A DNA stretch of 64,000 nt from DATBLE01 sp963764565 (GTDB lineage: Bacteria > Actinomycetota > Thermoleophilia > Gaiellales > Gaiellaceae), in contig CAVXTD010000005.1 in NCBI GenBank assembly GCA_963764565.1, positions 1 through 64,000 of the forward strand. Reading direction: 5' to 3'. The notes beneath the pieces were generated by a model, which did not search any database, was not told where the DNA came from, and was given only the letters and a program-made list of their open reading frames with translations. The translations under genes and the position numbers were made by a program. Below are positions 57,501 through 64,000 of the stretch, in pieces (position 1 is the stretch's first letter; each line of letters starts with the position of its first letter).

Positions 57501-58115
57501 TGCGGCGATCCCGGAGCAGGCGAGAGACGCTGCTCGTGCGGTTGTCCGACCTCGAAGGATTCGGCCGACATCCAGGACCGCTCGAGCTATCTGGTCTCCT
57601 GCGCTCGCTCGTCCTCCGTGCGGAGGGGCGGCTCGAGGAGGCGCTGGCTGCTAGCGCGGAGGCGCTCGCGGCACTCGAGCGTGTTCGGCGGCGGGGTCTC
57701 CGCCGACACGAAGGTCGCTCTCTGCGAAGGGCTCGAGTCGGCCCTCACGCTCGGGCGGCTCGAGACGGTCGAGGAACTGCTCGGGCGCATCGACGCGATC
57801 CCGCCGGGCAAGCGGCCGCCGTCCCTGCGCGCGCACGCCGCGCGGTTCCGCGCGAGGCTGGGGGCGGCCCGGGGCGACGGGGACGGCGTCGAGCAGGGCT
57901 TCAAGACCGCCGGTGCGGTCTTCCGCGAGCACGGGCTGGTGTTCCAGCTCGCCGTCACGCAACTCGAGCACGGAGAGTGGCTCGCCGGGCAGGGACGGGC
58001 GGCGGAGGCCGGGCCGCTGCTCGAAGAGGCCGGCGAGACCTTCGAGCGGCTCGGGGCGATGCCGTGGATCGAGCGGGTCAGCCTGGCGGGCGGCGTCGCA
58101 GCGCCAGCCCGGTAA
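54566..58115 (+). CDS. Zinc-ribbon/class III cyclase/ATPase/TPR signalling protein 2, frameshifted
   Basis: ATG 54566 with GGAGGTGA upstream. Same order as its neighbour: CPSCGTENRAGGKFCTECG and KFCDECGAPLG ribbons; cyclase SVLFADLVGFTSR, GGTVEKFIGDAVMAVWG; ATPase GIAGIGKSRLAWEFEKYLDG with Walker-B-like VLVFEDLQWADAGLLDFIEY; TPR region including RADQALAHLERALELYEEEG and RAYNNLGDQLDRRDRYEEAI. About 15 frame changes, denser before 57.1 kb; the last kilobase is nearly clean. Such proteins couple ligand-gated ATPase modules to cyclase activity; whether cyclic nucleotide is made here is unknown. Confidence 0.82.
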
Positions 58116-59049
58116 GCAGCTCGCGCACGATCCGCTCGGCGACGAGCGCAGTGATGTCGGCCGAGCCGATCGCGGACTCGGAAGCACCTCGACCACGTCG
58201 GCGCCGACGAGCTCGAGCCGCGACGCGATCTCGCGGCAGGCCCAGAGGAGGTCGCCCGAGGTCATCCCGCCCGGCTCCGGCGTGCCCGTTCCCGGCGCGA
58301 AGGCCGGATCGAGCACGTCGACGTCCACGGTGACGAAGCAAGGCCCCGGCTCCGACGACGCCGATCGCCCGCTCGACGACCTCGCGCACGCCGAGGTCGC
58401 GCACGTCGTGCATGAAGAAGCTCGTGATCCCGCGCTCGGCCTGCCAGGCGAACTCGGCCTCGCCCGGCCAGTAGCCCCGCAGCCCGATCTGCACGTACCG
58501 GGCGGGATCGACGCAGCCCTCCTCGACGAGCCGGTACATCGGCGTGCCGTGCGAGCGCTCGACGCCGAAGACCTCGCGGCCCGTATCGGTGTGCGTGTCG
58601 AAGTGGACGAGCCCGAGTGGGCCGTGGCGGCGAGCGAGCGCGCGCACCTCCGGCTCGGTGATCGAGTGGTCGCCGCCGAGCACGATCGGGATCGCACCGG
58701 CGTCGGCGACCTGGCCGACCGTCTCCTCGATCGCCCGGTGCGTCGCCTCCGGGTCGGCCGGGATCACCGGCGCGTCGCCGAAGTCGACGATGCGCAGCGC
58801 CTCGAAGGCGTCGAGCCCCGCCTCCAGGTGCGGCCCCGGAGGGCAGCTCGCGGCGCGGATCGCCCGCGGGCCGAAGCGCGTTCCCGGCCGGTCGGAGACG
58901 AGGTCGTCCGTGGGCGCGCCGACGATCGCGACGTCCACGCCGGCGAGCTCGGCCGGGTCCTGCGTGTACGGCGCGCTCGCGAAGGTGAGCAGGCCGGCGT
59001 AGTCGGGCTTGTCGCCGAGATGCCGCCAGCGCTCGACCGGGTCGATCAC
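58078..59049 (-). CDS. speB: Agmatinase/arginase-family ureohydrolase, two frameshifts
   Basis: GTG 59049. The manganese motifs are present in order: IVLGGDHSITEP, LVHFDTHTDTG and, in a second frame, VTVDVDVLDPAFAPGTGTPEPGG. The C-terminus returns to the first frame (ESAIGSADITALVAERIVRELL) and ends at TGA 58078. Shifts near 58355 and 58185; ~322 aa joined. 38-base convergent overlap with the cyclase gene. Agmatinase versus guanidinobutyrase cannot be told apart. Confidence 0.85.
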   Translation of the reverse strand: MIDPVERWRHLGDKPDYAGLLTFASAPYTQDPAELAGVDVAIVGAPTDDLVSDRPGTRFGPRAIRAASCPPGPHLEAGLDAFEALRIVDFGDAPVIPADPEATHRAIEETVGQVADAGAIPIVLGGDHSITEPEVRALARRHGPLGLVHFDTHTDTGREVFGVERSHGTPMYRLVEEGCVDPARYVQIGLRGYWPGEAEFAWQAERGITSFFMHDVRDLGVREVVERAIGVVGAGALLRHRGRRRARSGLRAGNGHAGAGRDDLGRPPLGLPRDRVAARARRRRRGRGASESAIGSADITALVAERIVRELLTGLALRRRPPG

Positions 59050-59085
59050 GGCCGGATCTTCACACGCCTCGATAGGATCGGGCCG

Positions 59086-60492
59086 ATGGAATGTGACGTC
59101 GCCGTCCTCGGCGGAGGGCCCGGGGGATACACCGCCGCGATCCGCGCAGCGCAGCTCGGCGCGCGGGCCGTCTGCATCGAGCGGGAACCCGAGCTCGGCG
59201 GTACGTGCCTCCGCGTCGGCTGCATCCCGACCAAGGCATGGGTGCAGACCGCCTGGGCGCTGAAGGAGGCCGAGGAGACCTTCGGCAAGCTCGGCGTCGA
59301 GGTCGGCCCCGCCCGGCTCGACCTGAAGACCGCCAACGAATGGAAGGCCCAGGTCGTCAAGCAGATGACCCAGGGAGTGGCCGGCCTGCTCAAGGCGAAC
59401 GGCGTCGAGTGGGTCAAGGGCACCGGGCGCTTCGCCGACGCGAACACGATCGCGGTCGAGGGCGGCGAGGACGTGACCTTCAAGAGCGCGATCGTCGCCA
59501 CCGGCTCGTTCCCGATCCGCCCGCCGATCGAAGGTCTCGACTCCGCGCTGTGCGTCGACTCGACCGGGCTGCTCGCGCAGGAGGACGTGCCGAAGCGGCT
59601 GGTCGTCCTCGGCGGCGGCATCATCGGCTGCGAGTTCGCCTCGATCTTCGAACGCTTCGGCTCCGAGGTGACGATCGTCGAGATGCTGCCGAAGCTGATC
59701 CCGCTCGAGGACGACGACGCCTCGAAGGAGCTCGCCAAGCAGTTCTCCAAGCGCGGCATCACGCTGCACCTCGAGAAGCAGTGCACGAAGGTCGAGCAGC
59801 GCGGCGCCGTCCTGACCGTGCATTTCGGCGCCGGCGAGACGGTCGAGGCCGACCTGATGCTCGTCGCCGTCGGTCGTGCGCCGCTCGTCGAAGGGCTCGG
59901 GCTCGCGGAGATCGGCGTGGAGCTCGACCCGCGAAAGGGGATCGCGACCGACGAGCACCGCCGGACGACCGTCCCGCACATCTACGCGGTCGGCGACTGC
60001 GCCGGCTACTGGCAGCTCGCGCACACCGCGTTCCGCGAGGGCGAGGTGGCGGCCGAGAATGCGATGGGCCACGAAGCGGTGGTTGACCCGCGCGGCGTCC
60101 CGAGGCCGATCTACACCGACCCCGAGATCGCCGCGGTCGGGCTGACCGAGGCGGAGGCGCGGGAGCAGCACGGCGACGACGTCGCGGTCGGGGTCTTCCC
60201 CTGGGCCGCCAACGCCCGCGCCGTGATGCAGAACGAGACGGTCGGCTGGGTCAAGTCGATCCACGAGACGCGCTACGGCGAGCTGCTCGGGCTCGTCATG
60301 GTCGGACCGCACGTGACCGACATGGTCGAGGCGGGCGTGATCGCCCTCGACGCCGAGGCGACCGTGGAGACCGTCGCCGACGGGATCGCGCCGCACCCGA
60401 CGCTGTCCGAGGCGATCAAGGAGGCGGGGCTCGTCGCGCTCGGACGCGCGATTCACCTGCCGCCGAAGCGCAAAGCTGCGGCGCAGGCCTAA
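59086..60492 (+). CDS. lpdA: Dihydrolipoamide dehydrogenase (E3)
   Basis: 468 aa, ATG 59086, intact. FAD motif AVLGGGPGGYTAAIRAAQLG, redox disulfide GGTCLRVGCIPTKAW, NAD Rossmann VVLGGGIIGCEFASIFERFG, and the C-terminal His-Glu pair in GIAPHPTLSEAI. Regenerates oxidised lipoamide for 2-oxoacid dehydrogenases; likely serves the E1-E2 genes at 47-50 kb. Divergent from the agmatinase gene. Confidence 0.96.
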   Translation: MECDVAVLGGGPGGYTAAIRAAQLGARAVCIEREPELGGTCLRVGCIPTKAWVQTAWALKEAEETFGKLGVEVGPARLDLKTANEWKAQVVKQMTQGVAGLLKANGVEWVKGTGRFADANTIAVEGGEDVTFKSAIVATGSFPIRPPIEGLDSALCVDSTGLLAQEDVPKRLVVLGGGIIGCEFASIFERFGSEVTIVEMLPKLIPLEDDDASKELAKQFSKRGITLHLEKQCTKVEQRGAVLTVHFGAGETVEADLMLVAVGRAPLVEGLGLAEIGVELDPRKGIATDEHRRTTVPHIYAVGDCAGYWQLAHTAFREGEVAAENAMGHEAVVDPRGVPRPIYTDPEIAAVGLTEAEAREQHGDDVAVGVFPWAANARAVMQNETVGWVKSIHETRYGELLGLVMVGPHVTDMVEAGVIALDAEATVETVADGIAPHPTLSEAIKEAGLVALGRAIHLPPKRKAAAQA

Positions 60493-60507
60493 CGAAAGGA
60501 GCACAGG

Positions 60508-60735
60508 ATGGGAATCGTCAACAAGCGGAACGCCCTCCTCGGCTGGATGACCTGGAACGTCGGCAAGCGGGTCGCGCGCAAGAAGGCGCGCTCGGCGGTG
60601 CCGGCGATCGAAGGCGGCAAGCCGAACAAGCCGGCGGTCGGGCTGGCGGCAGGGGCCGCGGCCGTCGGTGGCGCGCTCCTGTTCTGGCGGAAGAAGAAGA
60701 GCGCCGGCGACAGCGGCGGTGGCGGCGGCGTCTAG
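60508..60735 (+). CDS. Small membrane protein downstream of lpd
   Basis: 75 aa; ATG 60508 with AAAGGAG upstream. Basic N-terminus (WNVGKRVARKKARSAVPAIEGGK in part), one hydrophobic segment VGLAAGAAAVGGALLFW, basic KKKS then a poly-Gly end. No family recognised with confidence. 15 bases after lpd, likely same transcript. Confidence 0.7.
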   Translation: MGIVNKRNALLGWMTWNVGKRVARKKARSAVPAIEGGKPNKPAVGLAAGAAAVGGALLFWRKKKSAGDSGGGGGV

Positions 60736-60798
60736 AAGTCACACGTTTGGCGCGAAGGCGTCCCTCGCACGCGACGGTTTCCGTGCTGCAATCGGAGC

Positions 60799-60975
60799 AT
60801 GGAGACCAGGCACGCACCGGCGACGGTCCGCCAACCCGACGCGAAGCCCACGCCGAAGCAGGTCTACGCACTCGCGCACGAGCTCTGCGAGCGGGCCGGT
60901 GAGGAGTTCCCGGCCACGCGTGGGGGTGCTTCGGAGCTGATCCGGCGGCTGCGGGCCGAGAACGGCAAGTCGTAG
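60799..60975 (+). CDS. Small helical protein, unknown
   Basis: 58 aa from ATG 60799 with CGGAG upstream. TPKQVYALAHELCERAGEEFP then GGASELIRRLRAENG is a helix-turn-helix-like small domain resembling DUF3072-type peptides. No other evidence. Confidence 0.55.
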   Translation: METRHAPATVRQPDAKPTPKQVYALAHELCERAGEEFPATRGGASELIRRLRAENGKS

Positions 60976-60983
60976 TTCGCTGC

Positions 60984-61001
60984 GCTAGCAGAGTGCTAGC
61001 A
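60984..61001. promoter_or_regulatory. Paired GCTAGCA operator upstream of the toxin-antitoxin operon
   Basis: GCTAGCA at 60984-60990 and again at 60995-61001, each centred on palindrome GCTAGC and spaced 11 bp (one helical turn). Located 5 bases before the antitoxin start. Typical of self-repressing ribbon-helix-helix antitoxins. Confidence 0.55.
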
Positions 61002-61006
61002 TCGGG

Positions 61007-61258
61007 GTGGTGGCGACGCTGTATCTGCGCGATGTGCCGGAGGCGCTCGTCAACAGCCTCAAACGCCGGGCGCGGGGTAACCGGCGCTCGATGAACGCCG
61101 AGGCGCTCGCGATTCTCCACTCCACGCTCGAAGCGGATCAGGTCGCAGAAGACGTGATCGAGGGGTTGCGAACGCTGCGCTTCGAGATCCCCGAGGGCTT
61201 GTCGCCGGCGGATGTGGTCCGGAGGGGGAGAGATGCCCGCGATCAGGGTCGTCCTTGA
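61007..61258 (+). CDS. vapB: VapB/FitA-like antitoxin (ribbon-helix-helix)
   Basis: 83 aa; GTG 61007 or the adjacent GTG 61010. ATLYLRDVPEALVNSLKRRARGNRRSMNAEALAIL is the short RHH DNA-binding domain of FitA/VapB antitoxins, split over residues 2-37, followed by an acidic toxin-binding tail. Overlaps the toxin gene by 26 bases. Confidence 0.82.
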   Translation: MVATLYLRDVPEALVNSLKRRARGNRRSMNAEALAILHSTLEADQVAEDVIEGLRTLRFEIPEGLSPADVVRRGRDARDQGRP

Positions 61259-61645
61259 CGCCAGTGCGTTCATTCGTGGGATCGGGCTTCCAGATCCGAA
61301 CGACGAGGCGTTCGGCTGGATCGAGGCATTTCACGAGCGACGCGTCGAGCCGCTGGCTCCCGACCTCCTCTACGCCGAGGTCGCAAACGGGCTGCTTGTC
61401 TACGTCCGCGCTTCCGCGCTTGCTCGCGACGCGGCGGCAGGCATTCTCGCGCGGCTGCTCCGGCTTCGATCCAGGTGTTCTCTCTCCGCGATCTGGCGGT
61501 ACCCGCTCTCGACCTGGCCTCGGCCCGGGGCCTCAGTGTCTACGACGCCTGCTACGTGACACTCGCCGAACGAGCGGGTGTGCCCCTCCTGACCGCCGAC
61601 GGTCGGGCGGCCGCAGCGGCGGCCGACAGCATCCTCCTCGCTTGA
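61233..61645 (+). CDS. vapC: VapC-type PIN-domain toxin, one frameshift
   Basis: ATG 61233, preceded by GGAGGGGGAG. First PIN acidic site VVLDASAFIRG, second in LLYAEVANGL; after a frame change near 61468 the sequence continues VFSLRDLAVPALDLASARGL, VYDACYVTLAE (third Asp) and PLLTADGRAA (fourth Asp) to TGA 61643. ~136 aa restored. Ribonuclease of a toxin-antitoxin pair. If the shift is real the toxin is dead. Confidence 0.82.
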
Positions 61646-61710
61646 CCGGCGAGACGCCTCTGAGCGCGCTTTCAGGTACGCGCCGACGCTCCTAGTACGA
61701 TGGCCCTCCG

Positions 61711-64000
61711 GTGTCCGAGGCGGCCTTCGTTCATCTGCACGTCCACTCGGAGTACTCGATCCTGGACGGGGCGTGCCGCATCCCGGCGCTCGCCGCCCGG
61801 GCCGCGGAGCTCGAGATGCCTGCCGTGTCGCTCACCGACCACGGCTCGCTGGCAGGCGCCGTCGAGCTCTGCCGCGAGGCCGGAAAGCACGGAATCAAGC
61901 CGATCGTCGGCTGCGAGGTCTACGTCGCCGACGACCGCCGTCGCCAGGAGAAGGGCTACGCGCACCTGACCCTCCTCTCCGAGAGCGACGAGGGGTACGC
62001 AAACCTGATCAAGCTCTCCTCGCTCGGCTACCTCGAGGGCTACTACTACAAGCCGCGCGTCGACTGGGAGCTGCTCGAGCGGCACGCCAAGGGTCTCGTC
62101 GCGCTGTCCGGCTGCCTCTCCGGGCGCGTCTCGAAGGCGCTCGAGGAGAGCCGGCCGCAGGACGCCGCCGCCGACCTCGACCGGCTCGTCCAGATCTTCG
62201 GCCGCGACTCGACCTACGTCGAGATCCAGAACGCCGGTCTCGAGCCGCAGCAGCGGATCAACCCGCAGCTCGCGAAGCTGGCCCAGGCGACCGGGCTTCC
62301 GCTCGTCGCGACGGGCGACGTCCACTACCTGCTCCACGACGACGCGCGCGCTCACGAGGCGCTCCTCTGCATCCAGTCGGGCGACTCGCTGAAGAACCCG
62401 AATCACTGGCGCTTCGACACCGACCAGTTCTACTTCAAGACGCCTGCCGAGATGGCGCTCGACTTCGCCGCCTACCCCGACGCGCTGCGGCGCACGCTCG
62501 AGGTCGCCGAACGCTGCAACGTGACGATCGAGACCGACCGGCTGCTGCTGCCGCACTTCCCGACGCCGGACGACCGCGACGCCTTCGAGTACCTCGTCGA
62601 GCTGTGCGAGGAAGGGCTCTCGAAGCGCTACCCGTCAGTCACACCGGAGCTGCGAGACCGCCTCCAGTTCGAGCTGAAGACGATCCGCGAGATGGGCTTT
62701 GCCGACTACTTCCTGATCGTCTGGGACTTCGTCCACTTCGCGAAGACGCACGGGATCCAGGTCGGCCCCGGCCGCGGTTCGGCCGCCGGCTCGCTCGCCG
62801 CCTACTGCCTCCAGATCACCGACGTCGACCCGATCCGCTACGGGCTCCTGTTCGAGCGGTTCCTCAACCCCGGGCGAAAGTCGATGCCGGACATGGACAT
62901 CGACTTCGCGGTTGCCGGGCGCGAGCGGGTGATCAACTACGTCGCCGAGAAGTACGGCCGCGACCGCGTCGCTCAGATCATCACGTTCTCGACGATGATG
63001 GCGCGCGCCGCCGTCCGCGACGCCGGGCGCGTGCTCGAGATCCCCTACGGCTCCGTGGACAAGGTCGCGAAGCTGATCCCGGAAGGGCCGAAGGTCTACC
63101 TCGACGAGTGCCTGAAGCCCGGGCAGGAGCTGAAGCAGGCCTACGACGCCGATCCGGTCGTGAAGGAGATCGTCGACCTCGCGAAGCCGCTGGAGGGGCT
63201 CGTCCGCGCCGACTCGATCCACGCAGCAGGCGTCGTCATCGGAGACCGCCCGCTGATCGAGTACGTGCCGTTGCAGCAGAAGGGCCACGACCAGGAGGTC
63301 GTCACCCAGTTCCCGATGGGCGACGTCGAGGCGCTCGGCCTGCTGAAGATCGACTTCCTCGGCCTGCGCAACCTCGACGTGATCGACAAGGCGGTCGAGC
63401 TGGTCGGCGACCTCGACATCGACGGCCTCCCGCTCGACGACGAGCCGACGTACGAGATGCTCCGCCGCGGCGACGCGATCGGCGTCTTCCAGTTCGAGTC
63501 GTCGGGCATGCGCGAGGCGCTCCGCCAGGTCAAGCCGACCGAGTTCGAGGATCTGATCGCGCTCGTCGCCCTCTACCGGCCGGGGCCGATGCAGTACATC
63601 CCGGTGTACGCGCGCCGCAAGGCCGGTCAGGAGCCGGTCACCCACATCGACCCGCGCCTCGAGTCGATCACGGGCGACACGTACGGGATCTCGATCTACC
63701 AGGAGCAGTCGATGGAGATCGCGAAGCAGATCGCCGGCTTCTCGCCCGCCGAGGCGGACGACCTGCGCAAGGCGATCGGCAAGAAGATCCACTCGCTGAT
63801 GGCCTCGCTGAAGGAGAAGTTCATCGCGGGCTGCATCGAGAACGGCACGACGCAGCAGGTCGCGCGCCAGCTGTGGGACGACATGGAGAAGGCCCAGGAC
63901 TACTCCTTCAACAAGTCGCACGCCGCCGGCTACGCGCTGATCGCCTACCGGACGGCTTGGCTGCGGGCCCACCACCCGCGCGAGTACATGGCGGCCCTGA
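61711..64000 (+). CDS. dnaE: DNA polymerase III alpha subunit (5' part; continues beyond the window)
   Basis: GTG 61711, open to the end of the window (763 codons; the full protein is usually ~1,150-1,180 aa). PHP domain FVHLHVHSEYSILDGACR and VSLTDHGSLAGAVELC; Pol III core GPGRGSAAGSLAAYCL near residue 352 and catalytic acidic motif MPDMDIDFAVAG near residue 391; further conserved FLGLRNLDVI, YRPGPMQYIPVY and YQEQSMEIAKQIAGF. Intact. Main replicative polymerase or DnaE paralogue; no error-prone ImuC context is visible here. Confidence 0.96.
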   Translation, partial: MSEAAFVHLHVHSEYSILDGACRIPALAARAAELEMPAVSLTDHGSLAGAVELCREAGKHGIKPIVGCEVYVADDRRRQEKGYAHLTLLSESDEGYANLIKLSSLGYLEGYYYKPRVDWELLERHAKGLVALSGCLSGRVSKALEESRPQDAAADLDRLVQIFGRDSTYVEIQNAGLEPQQRINPQLAKLAQATGLPLVATGDVHYLLHDDARAHEALLCIQSGDSLKNPNHWRFDTDQFYFKTPAEMALDFAAYPDALRRTLEVAERCNVTIETDRLLLPHFPTPDDRDAFEYLVELCEEGLSKRYPSVTPELRDRLQFELKTIREMGFADYFLIVWDFVHFAKTHGIQVGPGRGSAAGSLAAYCLQITDVDPIRYGLLFERFLNPGRKSMPDMDIDFAVAGRERVINYVAEKYGRDRVAQIITFSTMMARAAVRDAGRVLEIPYGSVDKVAKLIPEGPKVYLDECLKPGQELKQAYDADPVVKEIVDLAKPLEGLVRADSIHAAGVVIGDRPLIEYVPLQQKGHDQEVVTQFPMGDVEALGLLKIDFLGLRNLDVIDKAVELVGDLDIDGLPLDDEPTYEMLRRGDAIGVFQFESSGMREALRQVKPTEFEDLIALVALYRPGPMQYIPVYARRKAGQEPVTHIDPRLESITGDTYGISIYQEQSMEIAKQIAGFSPAEADDLRKAIGKKIHSLMASLKEKFIAGCIENGTTQQVARQLWDDMEKAQDYSFNKSHAAGYALIAYRTAWLRAHHPREYMAAL

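Noticed and set aside
51009..58115. Programmed ribosomal frameshifting as the cause of the split frames
   Set aside because: Too many sites, no common slippery motif, and no structure downstream; errors or decay are simpler.
58078..60504. Very long minus-strand frame covering lpd and the agmatinase
   Set aside because: Only the first part (to 59049) has family motifs; the portion opposite lpd is a shadow of the intact E3 gene.

Overview
High-G+C chromosomal segment (by eye about two thirds G+C). Ribosome-binding sites, frequent GTG starts and many ATGA/GTGA/TGATG start-stop overlaps are typical of actinobacteria. The style and gene content (zinc-ribbon cyclase/ATPase/TPR proteins, DUF2207+LemA, small LmO0937-like membrane protein, AIM24, IF-3/L35/L20 next to ThrRS) suggest Thermoleophilia (Gaiellales/Solirubrobacterales-like). 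That placement is inference, not proof.

Layout. 0-5.9 kb: CinA-type domain protein, flippase-like membrane protein, PcrA/UvrD helicase, Eis-like acetyltransferase, AIM24 protein. 6.0-9.75 kb: a 3.65-kb integrative element in the 3' end of tRNA-Val(GAC). It is bounded by 21-bp direct repeats and carries a coupled operon (unknown protein, excisionase, tyrosine integrase), iteron-like repeats, a secreted cargo protein and a rolling-circle-type Rep. 9.75-14.3 kb: ECF sigma factor, large membrane-anchored anti-sigma-like protein and secreted protein, then a metallo-beta-lactamase-fold protein, between two copies of a ~60-bp repeat. 14.3-18 kb: two-component system (the kinase has a partial tandem duplication over its H-box), D-Ala-D-Ala carboxypeptidase-like protein, lipoprotein. 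18.3-25.2 kb: stress/redox-type island (hydrophobic peptide, universal stress protein, Zn-alcohol dehydrogenase, PRC-barrel, zinc ribbon, degenerate receiver, NarL regulator, three-PAS hybrid kinase). 25.6-33.4 kb: small secreted proteins, YidB, two adjacent InlB-type repeat surface proteins, hemolysin III. 33.3-45 kb: translation block (infA with an apparent AUC start, csp, thrS, infC-rpmI-rplT, SpoU methyltransferase, pheS-pheT) interrupted by DUF2207/LemA and a methyltransferase. 45-51 kb: YihY protein, small envelope genes, then alpha-ketoacid dehydrogenase E1alpha-E1beta-E2. 51-58 kb: two tandem zinc-ribbon/class III cyclase/ATPase/TPR proteins. 58-64 kb: agmatinase-type hydrolase, dihydrolipoamide dehydrogenase (E3 for the 47-kb complex), small genes, a VapBC-like pair, and the 5' part of dnaE running off the window.

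Caution on quality. Many genes are split by single-base frameshifts, most explained by one surplus base, often in a run of the same base. They cluster in paralogous or repetitive genes (51-58 kb, 28-30.6 kb, the integrated element), while thrS, pheT, lpd and dnaE read cleanly. I treat most as probable sequencing or polishing errors and annotate the intact gene span, but genuine pseudogenes cannot be excluded.
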